From Populus alba (lineage: Eukaryota; Streptophyta; Magnoliopsida; Malpighiales; Salicaceae): a stretch of 64,000 nucleotides of DNA. The DNA lies in NCBI RefSeq assembly GCF_005239225.2, contig NC_133287.1, forward strand, positions 4,135,493-4,199,492. Reading direction: 5' to 3'. The notes under the pieces are model-generated. The model did not search any database. It was not told the DNA's origin and saw only the letters and a program-made list of their open reading frames with translations. Both the position numbers and the translations under genes were made by a program. Of the stretch, positions 1-11,652 are shown in pieces (position 1 is the first letter of the stretch; every line of letters starts with the position of its first letter).

Positions 1-171
1 GGGAAGGTCTTGGTGTCTTTGGTGCAGAGGATGGGTGGATAGTCCCATTTGAGATAGCATGGGATCTGTGTAGAGATGAAGAACTGAGAGTAGAGAGGTG
101 GTGTGGTTGTGGGGCTGGTTAGAAGATGGGTGAGGGCTTGAAGTCTCTGCTCCCCATGTCGTGTCTTCCAT
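1..171 (-). pseudogene. Truncated, frameshifted copy of the conserved unknown gene at 53021-53485
   Basis: Read on the minus strand, this holds the start codon (169-171) and the first third of the gene that is intact at 53021-53485. One extra C in the run at 152-155 shifts the frame soon after the start, and the window edge cuts off the rest. Because the differences from the intact copy are run-length changes, this is more likely a poor-quality second reading of the same locus than a separate decayed gene. Confidence 0.7.
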
Positions 172-840
172 TGCTTCATTGACCACACTCTTGAGGATGA
201 GGCTGAGATTTGGATAAGAAGTGCCAAGGGAACAAATGCTTGACACTATTTACCATGGAGGTAGGCCCGCCAAACGCTATGCAAAATGGCCTTTTGATGA
301 GAATTTCGCAGGTCGGTGTGGTGTTTCTATGTTATTGGAGCACAAACGCTGCCTTTTGCACAACGATTAAGCAGATGCCTAATATAAAGAGTGCCATTAC
401 TCCTGAAATAACTTGGATTGGAAATAAAGCAAATAAACTGGAAGGTTGACGTTTCAAGTGATGAAGAACATCACGTCTGACATTTAGAATATCGGGAAGT
501 CGAGAACATGTGGATTTTAAGAAACGAGGTAATCAAAAGGCATCTTTAATCACACAGTATGCAATGAAGCAAAATTAGCCTTTGCCATGATTCCCATACA
601 TTAAGCTATCTACCAACGAAAATGCAACTTGGTGCGAGGAGCGACAATGGACATCGTAACACACGGTTTGGCCATGAAGTGCCAAATCATTCCCATCCTT
701 GAATTCCTTTATCCAACGGACCGTTTACATTTCATATTTTATATAAAATCAGTGAGAATTCTGCTGTCCAGTGTACAATGACAAAATTTTGGGAGTTTAA
801 ATCACAAGAACCCAGAAAAACGGGGGAAAGGATCATAAAG
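1..840. repeat. Near-identical copy of 53316-54149 ending at the N gap
   Basis: This stretch matches 53316-54149 in the same orientation almost base for base. The differences I could see are nearly all one-base length changes in short runs (for example four C against three near 152, an extra T near 514, an extra A near 573), plus a few-base difference near 348. The copy begins at the window edge and stops where the N run begins, while the right-hand copy continues without a break past 54150. A redundant contig end or unmerged haplotype is the likeliest explanation; a true recent duplication cannot be excluded. Confidence 0.9.
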
Positions 841-1340
841 NNNNNNNNNNNNNNNNNNNNNNNNNNNNNNNNNNNNNNNNNNNNNNNNNNNNNNNNNNNN
901 NNNNNNNNNNNNNNNNNNNNNNNNNNNNNNNNNNNNNNNNNNNNNNNNNNNNNNNNNNNNNNNNNNNNNNNNNNNNNNNNNNNNNNNNNNNNNNNNNNNN
1001 NNNNNNNNNNNNNNNNNNNNNNNNNNNNNNNNNNNNNNNNNNNNNNNNNNNNNNNNNNNNNNNNNNNNNNNNNNNNNNNNNNNNNNNNNNNNNNNNNNNN
1101 NNNNNNNNNNNNNNNNNNNNNNNNNNNNNNNNNNNNNNNNNNNNNNNNNNNNNNNNNNNNNNNNNNNNNNNNNNNNNNNNNNNNNNNNNNNNNNNNNNNN
1201 NNNNNNNNNNNNNNNNNNNNNNNNNNNNNNNNNNNNNNNNNNNNNNNNNNNNNNNNNNNNNNNNNNNNNNNNNNNNNNNNNNNNNNNNNNNNNNNNNNNN
1301 NNNNNNNNNNNNNNNNNNNNNNNNNNNNNNNNNNNNNNNN
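841..1340. other. Assembly gap of 500 N
   Basis: Exactly 500 undetermined bases, a conventional placeholder length, so the true distance is unknown. It separates the duplicated block on the left from the NSL1-like gene on the right. An open frame that appears to run through it is meaningless. Confidence 0.99.
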
Positions 1341-1701
1341 TAGATTATTTAATGGTTAAGACCAACTTTGGAACCTCTTGGAAACTAGAAGGATGAAATT
1401 GAAGGCTATTAAATATAGGAGTAGAAATAGAATACTTATGAATCTATAAGGACTAAAATGTAATTTACCCGTCAAAATTTCAAAAATCAACTGCCTTGAA
1501 CCCTCACTTAACCTCTAGTCTCTCTCCAAGAAGAGTGACGTTTTTAAATGCTTCCTAGGAGAGAAAGAAAAGCAAATCAAAGACCAATTCAATGATCGGT
1601 ATTCAACTCCAAAAACCCTCCCCAACTACTCCAATACCACGTCCTAAAACCCCACAAGTTAGTTTTTTCACTCGACAAAGCTATCTAATTGGACTATTTT
1701 G
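1341..1701 (+). other. Upstream region of the NSL1-like gene
   Basis: AT-rich sequence between the gap and the NSL1 start codon, presumably the proximal promoter and 5' UTR. I see no coding exon and no convincing core promoter element. Confidence 0.4.
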
Positions 1702-4700
1702 ATGGAAAATTATCGGCTTGATGCTCAATCAGCAGCGGAGAAGGCGGTGTCTGTGATTGGATTTGGATATGATTTGACTAAAGATATTCGATTATCATCT
1801 TGCAAGCCAGGTCCTTTTGGGTCGAGATTGATCGAGCTAGACCTGACTCGAAACCAAGAGCTTTTTGTTCCTGGTGGGGTTATTGTTCAAAAACGTGCCT
1901 AATGGTATCAAGTGTGATAAAGGGGAGCGGACTAGGTTTCTCTCTGATGTTCTCTCTTTCAATCAGGTATGCCATTAATTCGGATATTAAAGATTTTGTG
2001 TGATTTGGGAACATATATTTTAGATGAAATTGGAAACATATATAATGGCAATTGTTTTTTTCAAGAATGAAACGGTTTGCTTTTTTCTTGTTCTTTTTTC
2101 TAGTATTTGGTGTGTGCTGAGTGCTGACCATTAGAATCAATGGTGCTAAATTAGGACAGTGACTGAATTTGGATTAATAAGAGACTACCCATTATTCCAA
2201 ATTTTACGAGTTTGATCAAAACAATGTCTGGAGTAATCTTTAGAGTGATTCTAATTTTGTGTATTGTTAATTTCATTGTAGATGTCAGAGAAATTCAATC
2301 AGGAAATGTGTTTATCAGGTAAAATTCCCTCGGGACTGTTCAATGCTATGTTTGACTTGAGGGGTTGTTGGCAGAAGGATGCGGCTTCTGCAAAAAAATC
2401 TTGCCTTTGATGGTTGGTTCATAACACTATATAATGTTTGAGTTGGAAAGGTCCCATATTAACGTTGTCTGAAGAGGTGAAGCATGAAGTGCCTGCAACA
2501 TGGGATCCTGTTGCCCTGGCTTGAGTATGTTCTTTTTAAACTTCAAAGCTGATCAACTTGTTTATATACTGCTCTACTTGATTAATTGGAATAACCTGCA
2601 GAAAATATGATTTTGACTCGATGTTTTTATCTTGTTATGAATAAACCAAGGATTCCAGGGAAGTAGATGGTTTCATATTAAAATACAACTTAAAGAGTAC
2701 TAGATTTCAATTTAACCCGCAGGTTCAACATGTCAATTTTTTTCTCCTTCTGTAGAATCTATTTTAGCTCCCAAAAATAGCTCATTTTGATGTTTAAAAT
2801 TAGATGATGGTTTTTAGAAGACTCAAACATTAGATACATGAAGATATTCAAGTAGAAGAGATTATTGAATAGGAAAACTTTTTATGATAGAGGCATATCC
2901 TCAGGAGGAAGCAATTTGCTTCAATTTGCCATGTTTGATTTCAATAAATACACAAATAAAACCTTTGATTATGATGAAATGAAACCTCAATCAACTTATT
3001 GAGATTGAATTAATGTTTGATCTTGAATAAAATGATTTTCCAGGTTCATTGATAAATATGGCACTCATGTTGTTGTTGGGGTAAAGATGGGAGGTAAAGA
3101 TGTGATACACATAAAGCAGCTACAAAATTCAAATCTTGAGCCCCCTGAAGTGCAGAAAATTGTTAAAGGAATATGCTGATAAGAGGTTTTCAGGAGATGT
3201 AAATCCTGCTGAATTATCAGGAAAAACCAAAGGTACATTAAATCTCACAAATAAGATACCCATCAATGTCATGGTCTCTCTCTAAAAACTTATTAGACGA
3301 TATACAATGCGTGGTGCAATCACAATTCCAAGGGTGAGAAATGACTGAATGATTTTTTCTTTCGAATTGCCAGCAATTATCATGGGGCTTGTAATATATA
3401 GGAAGACATGATGGTGATTAACTTTTTTCATTAAGGCATTCATGTTTACTGTTTCAGGATGAACACATTATGCCTTGGGATTTCCATGGAGTATTTGCCC
3501 ATTCGAGTAGGCCACCTGTCATTACTTCCATGAAGAATGGGGTGAGCTTCTTGGTATATACAATAACAAATGTTTGAGGCAACCTGCCCCAAACAGGTCA
3601 AGATTTTTATTTGATGAATTTTAATTCCTATGCAGCAGATAACGAGCATTTGTATCGAAGGGGAGGTGTGGATGTTTGGTGAAAGCCATAACCAATGGCT
3701 TTCAACTATATCACAGTCGCCAAATGTTATTTCAATGTCCTTTGTGCCTATAACTTCTCTTTTGAGTGGTATTCGAGGCAATGGATTTTTAAGCCATGCG
3801 GTGAATCTCTACCTTCGATGTGTGTGCCTACCTCTCCTCTATATTTTGGTCTCTCCATGGCATTAGTGTTTCGAGCATGCTGCAACCCTTCATTCAATGA
3901 ATATGTAGGAGTTTACAAAACAAATGAACTGCATTCCATGACATAATGCCTTTGACACAAACCTTTGCATGTTTTCTAGCCACACTTTTGAGTTTGAATC
4001 TGATTGGCACATTTAGCCTAATTGCAGTTTTGTGCTTGGTTGACATTTTGTTTGTGTGGTAACCATTTCCTGATCACTCCTTGCGTGAATTAACTGGATG
4101 TCAGAGGATATGCAATTGGTTTGTGAACTATTGCAGATGTCGTGGAGGTTAATGCATGCATACATTTAGTAGATTTGATGCTCAGTGATTCTCATCGTTT
4201 GGATGCATCCTGTTCATTTATATTTGATAAATGATCACACTTGAATTTCCTTCATTTATGCTTGAGAAATTATTTCCCCTGAATTTCATCATATCCTTCG
4301 TGTCTCCATTAGTTTTGGCACCTGTGCTCATGTTTCATCATCATTCATGCAGACAAACCTCCAATAGAGGAACTTCACCAATTTTTAGAATTTCAGTTGC
4401 CTCGGCAATGGGCTCCCATATATGGTGATCTGCCTCTTACTCTCAAGCGCAAAAAACAAGCAACTCCATCGCTTAGGTTCACCATCATGGGCCCTAAGCT
4501 TTATGTCAATACCACACAGGTGATTTCTTGAACTGCAGCTCGTTAGAATCACTCATAGCATTGATTCCAAGATCTTAAAATGGCATGTGACTGCTGCTGA
4601 CACCTGTACCTGGATCCAAGAAGGTGTAACTGTTAAGCCTAGGTGTCCTTTCTTAAAACCCAGATAAGATAATCATCATGAGGATATGTCCATAGTCAGC

Positions 4701-5502
4701 ATAATATAATTAATCACCAGAGTGTTATTATGATTTTCCAGAATTTAGCAGATAATCATCATTGTAGTCTTACTGTTCTTAAAGATTCTAAATCCATGCA
4801 TTGCAGGTTGATTCTGGAAATCGGCCAGTAACAGGAAATCCGGTTTATATTTGGAGGGTAAGAGAAGTGATCATTTTGGCCATCCATCTCCAGCATCTTT
4901 CCTCTCTTCCCAATATGGTCCAACTCTCAGATGATCTTAGGCAAGAGCCTACTCATGAACCTGTAGAAAGAGGCTACTTTGAACCAGTTAATTGGAACAT
5001 ATTCTCACATGTCTGCACTGCTCCAGTGGAGTACAATGATGCCCACATTGATGAGACTGCTTCTATTGTAACAAAAGCCTGGTTTGAGGTTAAGGTTGTT
5101 GGGATGAAGAAAGTTCTGTTCCTGAGGCTTGGATTCTCAATGGTGGCATCTGCAAGACTCCGCAGGTCAGAATGGGATGGACCTTCAACCTTGTCCCGAA
5201 AATCAGGGGTCTTCTCGATGTTGATTAGCACAAGGTTCAGTTCAGGATTGAATCCACCTGAGAAGCCAGGGAAAGTGGACTTAAATTCTGCAGTTTATCC
5301 TGGAGGCCCCCCTTTACCATCTAGAGCACCGAAAATGTCAAACTTCGTGGACACAAAGGAAATGGTGAGGGGTCCAGAAGACCCGCCTGGATATTGGGTG
5401 GTCACTGGAGCTAAGCTGTGTGTGGACGGTGGTAGAATCTCAATTAAAGTCAAGTATTCATTATTAGCCATTATGTCGGAGGAGTCGATGATGTTCATGT
5501 AA
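1702..5502 (+). CDS. NSL1: MACPF-domain cell-death regulator, NSL1-like, frames interrupted
   Basis: Plant MACPF protein most like Arabidopsis NSL1 (NECROTIC SPOTTED LESIONS 1), a negative regulator of cell death and salicylate-linked defence. Seven exons with sensible splice sites: 1702-1966, 2282-2524, 3044-3232, 3458-3541, 3636-3819, 4353-4519 and 4807-5502. Family landmarks in order include KIPSGLFNAMFD (exon 2), the KYGTHVVVG signature region (exon 3), FVPITSLLSG (exon 5), KPPIEELHQFLEFQLPRQWA (exon 6), and NSAVYPGGPPLP and PGYWVVTGAKL (exon 7). Exons 1-5 and the start of exon 7 carry about a dozen single-base, mostly extra-base, changes, each breaking the frame at a point where homology resumes in the next frame. 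Exon 6 and exon 7 after about 4870 are clean. The ATG at 1702 begins MENYRLDAQS and fits the family start. Sequencing error is likelier than a dead gene, but a pseudogene is possible. Confidence 0.9.
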
Positions 5503-6353
5503 GAACATGCAGAAGGGAACGAATGTGTTCATTCGAACTGTTGTAACTGTAAATGATAACAACGTAATTTTCTTAAAATACTATTCTGAAGGAAATCAGA
5601 GTCATTAAACGTCATTTGGTCCAAAAGTAGGACAGCAAAATAACTTCTAATTTTTTCTTGGTCTGCTTGGCAGTTGGCATTTGGTTCTGAGCAAGGGGAC
5701 CTTGCTGTGTCTGATTATCAGAAAATATAAAAAAATATTGAAACATGATGAAATTCATAATAACAACATGCCAGAAAGAATGGAAGTATGTTGAGACAGG
5801 GAGATGTAGGGACATGGAAGCTTATGGGAATCAACAGCAACACAACATTGAGTTCTTATGATATCGAAGTATAATTTTTAAGTGATTGAATTTTTTACTA
5901 ATTAAAGTAGTTTTTCCCAGTTTAATTATGAAAAAAAATTATCACTTTCTTTTGCCTTCTCTTCTGTACAAGTAGGATCTGAAATTGTAAATTCTGCTTT
6001 TTTATACATTCAATTTATAAACACTATTTTCATCAGCTCAGAAGCATAAAAAAAGTTCTCAAAGTAGAAGCTACAATGCATTGATGGTTGACAGACAGCC
6101 AAGGAAAGTCGATTTCACACAAAAGTAGGATTGAAGAGCAAGAAAGTAACAATCTGAAACTATGAAATTTTATTTATGGTTGCATTTGAATAACATTAAT
6201 GTTTCGATTAGTCAAATAAAAAAAGATGTGGAAAAAAAAATGTGGGTTTACAACAGATCTTAACTTGCCCTTACTTGAAAAAGAATGTGTGCAAAATGTT
6301 ACAGGAGTTTGTATACAGTTAGAACAACGAAAAACAACACTAATCCTTGAATG
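5503..6353. other. Intergenic region between convergent genes
   Basis: Holds the 3' ends of the NSL1-like gene (plus) and the PPR gene (minus), which converge here. AT-rich with several poly-A and poly-T runs. I see no further gene. Confidence 0.5.
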
Positions 6354-9214
6354 TTACCAATAATCCCCGCAAGAACACGAACCATCTCTAAAATGGTGGA
6401 ATCTGTTGGTATCTCTGATAATTATCTGCCTGGAGACTATTTTAGAAATGAACTTGAGCACAGTGTGGCAGTCAAAACAAATTCGAAGATTCTTTTTCAC
6501 TCTAATTGGAGCACCTGGTGGGGTAGCAATTAAACCAAAAGCCACTGCTAGTTTCTCGCTGTGGTGGTATAGAAGCTGCTCCTTTTCACTTCGTTCTACG
6601 TCATGGAGGTCAATCTCAACCATAGGAGCATATCCAGCTTTCTTCAATAGGTCACTCAGTTCATCAAGCTTTGCATATATTTCTGTACTTCTGGAATGGC
6701 TTCTGTCTCCTACTATGAAGGTGTATACCTTGTCTTTCACCTCAAGCCAACTCATTCCAGGCTCCTTCTTCACCTTGCCATCTTTCATAAGTCTTCTTAC
6801 CCGTGCTACTTTATCCCACATACCAACTGATGCGTAGATGTTTTGCAAGAAGAACATGGGTGCCTGACTTCTCAGGTTCCAAGACAAGAAGCATCTCAGC
6901 AGCTTGTTCTCCAAGATCAATATTCTTATGGATTCTTTGCAGCACCAAGAAGCGCACCCCACACCATGGCATTCGCTTGAAATGGCATTTTATTCACAAG
7001 TTCCATTGCCGCCTCTAATTTCCCTGCCCCGGCCAAGGAGATCGATCATGCAAGCATAATGCTCTTGCATTGGTTCAATACCATACAAAATTTTCATTGA
7101 ATTGAAATAATGTTTGGCTTCGGCAACCAAACCTGCATGATTGCATGCACAAAGAACGCTAACTAGTGTTATATGATTAGGAGGAACGCCGTCTTTAAGC
7201 ATCTGCTTGAACAGCTGGAGGGCCTCTTTCCCATACCCATGTTGAGCAAGTCCTCCAATCATAGCAGACCATGAGACTATCCCTCTCACAGGTATTCTAG
7301 AGAACGCACAACTCGCGTCTTCTATACTTCCACATTTGGCATACATGTTAACAAGAGAATTTCCAGCAAAAATGTCTGACATGAATCCAAACTTCAAGAT
7401 GTGAACATGAACTTGTTTCCCTTGTTCATATGCTGATAAACTTGCACATGCATTCAGGAGAGAACTACAAACAAAAGAATCGGGCTTGATTCCCCTATCT
7501 TGCATTTCCAGATAGAGCCTTAGAGCCTCTTCACCCTGTCCGTCTTGAGCATAAGTTGTTACAAGAGAGGTGAATAACACCAAATCTACAATTGGGCTTT
7601 CTTCGAATACTCTTGTTGCATCTTCTACGTGGCCACATTTTCCATATGTATCGACAAGGCTATTCACAACATAATTGTCAAATTCAAACCCTGATTTCAA
7701 GGAAAGTGCATGAATTTGCCTGCACATATAGTTAGCCTGCAAGGCAGCTATAGATTTAAGAACTGTTGATAAAGTTGTCTGGTTGAATCCTATTCCCTCT
7801 GTGTGCATCAAAGGAAAAAGAGATGCAGCTTCTTCATCTTCCTCATTTTGTGAATGTCCTGAGATAACAGCATTCCATGCAATCATGTCTCTCTCTGGCA
7901 TTAACTTAAAAACCAACCTTGCATCATCCATTGAGTTGCACTTGGAATACATATCTATTAGTCCAACACCCAGAAAAGAATCCGATCCCATATCCATCTT
8001 TATCAAGCTAGAGTGCATCTGTCTTCCCAATTCTCTTAGGGCCATTCCAGCACAAAGCTTTTAGAGCACTTGATAAGGTAAACATATTTGGACACATCCC
8101 AGACTTACTCATTTCCCTCAAACAATTCTAAAGCCCGATGATGGTACTCATGAAGAACACAACCAGCAATAATAGCATTCCAAGAAACAATATCAGGTTT
8201 TGCAATTTCATCAAAAACACTGCTAGCATCTTCAAGAATCCCCACTTTTGCATACATGTCAACAAGAGCATTCGCTGAGAACGGATCAGAATCATAGCCA
8301 AGCTTTATCAAATACCCATGAATTTTTCTTCCCTGAACACTATCCTCCAAACCTGTGCACACATTTATCATACTAGATAAACTAAACTCATTAGGCCTTA
8401 TTCCACTCAAAACCATATCATGAAACAAACTAACTGCTTCTCCATGCATATCACTGTGGACATAACAGGAAAACAGAGCGTTCCATGAAACAACACTTCG
8501 ATCAGGAATTGCGTCAAAAAGCCTCCTCGCATCCCCGAATCCTCGGCATTTGGCATACAAAATAACCAAACTGTTTGCAACAAACTCATCACTATCAAAC
8601 CCTGTAACCACCACAATCCCATGAACTTGCTTTCCTAACACTAAATCCTTAGTGACCGTGCAAGCCTTGAGTACACTTGGAAAAGCAAACTCATTACACT
8701 TAATACCTAACAAATGCATCTCATAAAAGGCCAAAAACTGCTTCTTGACAAAACCCATTCTGTGAATATCCAGAAATCAAAGCAGACCAAGAAACAAGTC
8801 TGGTTCAGTACTTCTATCAAGCAGTTTCCTTGCATACCCAAAAAGTTGACATTTTGAGTAGAGGTTAACCAAATAGTTCCTTATTTTTGGGTCTTGAAAT
8901 AAACCAAATTTGATTACATGGGCATGAATTTCCATGCCTGGTGTTAAGGATTTCGAGGCAGTGCATTTAGAAAGGAGCTTAGAGCATGATATTATGGTGG
9001 GTGTAGAGTAAAAATTGGTTTTTTGAGTTGTCAAGTTTGAGGGAGTGGTGGTGGGTTTTGGGTTTTGGCTAAATTCAATAGAGGTATTGATGAATTTAGT
9101 GAAATAGAGATACGGGTTTTGGAAAGTGAAGGGTTTCAAAGATAGGTACCAATGCTGTTGGCGACGAGGTTTCTGGAAGTGAAAACAGCAAAGATTCATT
9201 CTCCATCTGATCAT
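6354..9214 (-). CDS. PLS-class pentatricopeptide repeat protein, E/DYW type, frames interrupted
   Basis: Intronless DYW-class PPR protein. Members act in mitochondria or plastids, where the PPR array binds RNA and the C-terminal DYW domain performs C-to-U editing. The start is ATG at 9214. A basic, Ser/Thr-rich N-terminus of about 60 residues, compatible with an organelle transit peptide, is followed by many P, L and S repeats recognisable by VSWNAIIAG, NALVDMYAKVG, ANSLVILYAKC and similar motifs, then E motifs and a DYW domain with HSEKLAVAFGL, CFDCHTVLKFISK and the terminal CSCGDYW. The frame breaks near 8765, 8095, 8055, 7025, 6950 and 6850; each break is explained by one missing or extra base and homology resumes at once. 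The DYW zinc-binding and catalytic residues are present. I cannot assign an exact orthologue. A converging neighbour, the NSL1-like gene, lies 0.85 kb away. Confidence 0.9.
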
Positions 9215-11264
9215 TAACAACGAGAGGTTTTGTCCTAGTCCTTCAGTAAGGTACCAGGGCTTGCACTATGGTACGTGCCTTTCTTCTTCTTCTTCTTCTT
9301 TTTAGAGCACCCTTTTGAAGCAGGAGTTTTGGTTTTAGGTTCTTTTTGGGGATCCAAAGTGCATCTGATGAACGTGTAATTGGGCCCTTTTCTGCATGTT
9401 TCTGCTTCGAAACCCACTAATGAACTTCAAAATTAGAGGGTCTAAAAATGCAGAGCTAAAGGCTGCAATGCAAGGCATCATTCTCGACGATGGCTATAAC
9501 GTTGACAAAATCAGTGCCGTAATCTCTTCGGATTAAAGTTTAGCTCTACAGGGAAACTTTAGCTCGATAGGGAAGTAGTAGTAAGTATCGATCAGAAAAT
9601 TTATTATGCAATGCAAGCAGGTTCATCTTAAGGACGACAGACAGCATGATTGGTCATGATCCGTGTGGCACACCATGCATTTCGTTTCCCTTTCCTCAAC
9701 TAACAGGAGAACGTAGCTTGCAAAAATTGCAATTCCTCTTAAATCAGGTATCCGATCATCAAGACAACAGCTCCAACCAAACAAAAACAAAGTCTAATCT
9801 TTCTGTTTCCTATCTAATTATATTTCTTTTCCATAAAAGAATTCATTATTCTAGCTGTTGGCATATTGTTGTCACATGCCAACTTACACAGCACCACGCC
9901 CACCTTCTACCTACATGAATTGCCTGTTCCGAAGGGGACAACAATCATCTACAGCTAGCATTGCTTATTATTAACATTAGCACTGTGAGCTAAGAGAAAA
10001 TGGACTTTTGCCGCGCATGAAACATTAACCTGTTCACCCATGTTTATGGACTTTTTTTTTTTTTTTTTACATCTACTCATGAATTTATGTGTTATTATTT
10101 ATTTCTATTTAAATTCATTGGCATATATAATATATCAAAGAATTTTATAATGTTAAACTAGAGATCCATTTCACATAATGCAATTTTACTTTTTTTTTTG
10201 GTAAAAAATATTAAAAAAATTAAAATCAAAATTAACACCGATAAAAATATAGTTGTTTTAAAAATATAGAAAAGCTCACTTTTATCCGTGGAGTTTCAAA
10301 TCCTACACTTTTGATTATTATTTTAGATATTTTTTAATCCAAAACTTTTCTTTTGATTGCATCTTAGTTCTTGTGTGTTAAAAAATTGAAGGAGAAAGTA
10401 ATAGAAAAAACAACATGGACACAAAAAGTGATTGAATGACCATGTTTTTATAGTCTTATTAATCAAACTTATTAATAATGGCTTCATCTTAGAGGGAAAA
10501 AAATTCAATGAAGGTAATTTTATTTTATATAAACATATTGAAAATATTGATTAAGACCTGTTAATTTATTTTTTTAATTTATTTGATTTTAAGTTTTTAA
10601 ACTGATTAATGAATGTTTTAGATTTTTAAATATGTTTATTGAGGTTTTTATAATGTTTTTAATGTATTTTTAGGTAATTTTTTTTTAATTGGGTTTTTTA
10701 ATTCTCCAATCATTAGATCTTGATTTCTCGATCTTTGAAAATGCATGAATAAATGACATGTCAACTTCCACAACCTCCATCCTTTTAAAAAAGAAAAAAA
10801 AAAACAATAGTGGATGACAAACAACAAGTCATCCTCTCTTTAAAAAATAATAACTAAAAAATTATGATACAGAAAATGGGGTGACATTGCCGTCGCCCTT
10901 TTATTTTTAGGTTAAAAATTAATTTGCAATGTGCACGAGAGCACTAACTATTTTTATCTAAACAATAAAAAAAGACAAGTCAAGAGTAAAAAAACTAAAC
11001 AAGAAATTGATTAAAGGTTCATAAATATGACAATGTCTGACCGTCGGAAATAAATTTAGATCTGAATTTGATACAAACACAATTCTCCATTTATTTCAAG
11101 GACTATAAATGGCTCTTATACAATATATACAAGCTATCTCTTGCTACTGAAAACAAAAGAGAAAGAAATCCACAGAACGAACGTGACTGCAGGTGCGAGC
11201 TACCATTAGAAGTTTGCTTGACGAAATTAATAAGTCATCTCTACTTTCTTTCTTGTTTGCTTTA
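9215..11264. other. Intergenic region upstream of the PPR gene
   Basis: Contains a CTT microsatellite at about 9281-9301, a poly-T run near 10050, and about 1 kb of AT-rich DNA from 10000 to 11060. The part nearest 11264 is probably the 3' UTR of the microprotein gene. No conserved reading frame was recognised. Confidence 0.4.
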
Positions 11265-11652
11265 TCATCCAGCAAATCCCAGGAAACTGTAACACCAACC
11301 CAAAATCATAAATGATCAGTACAATCTGAAAGAACTTGGAAACCCTAACAAGGGAAGAAAAGATCAAGATCACTGGTCAATTAAAGAAGAACCAGCGCCA
11401 GTCTTGAATCTTTGAATTATAAGCAGAATTAAATCAAGACCAAGTAATGCTCTGATCAGGCAAAGCAGCCCTTTCAAACTTCAATCCGGCCGGATTGAGG
11501 AAAGAAATGAACGAGAAAGGTTAAATTGGAGAGAAAATTGAGTACCTGAGGGAACGGGAGGCAAAGTGATGGGAGAGAATATGGAAGAAGAAATTAGCTC
11601 CGTGGAGAAACACCACAACTCCGGTGCAACCCAACAAAAGCAGCTCCATCAT
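11265..11652 (-). CDS. 42-residue plant membrane microprotein in two exons
   Basis: Small gene found by reading the minus strand directly. Exon 1 (11652-11546) starts MMELLLLGCTGVVVFLHGAN, continues with a Phe/His-rich segment and ends in CTCAG followed by a GTACTC donor. Exon 2 (11286-11265) follows a GTGTTACAG acceptor and adds SFLGFAG and a TGA stop. The junction keeps the frame and gives 42 residues with one hydrophobic helix spanning roughly residues 3-25. I believe similar tiny proteins are annotated in other dicots, but no function is known to me. A first ATG at 11652 is followed at once by a second. A transcript start near 11780 would fit the TTTATACC motif there. Splicing of a 259-base intron is inferred, not shown. 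Confidence 0.65.

Noticed and set aside
778..1359. Open frame running across the N run
   Set aside because: It consists almost wholly of undetermined bases; there is no evidence of coding.
9235..9417. Lys-rich 60-codon minus-strand frame
   Set aside because: The Lys run is simply the CTT microsatellite read backwards; no conserved residues are seen.
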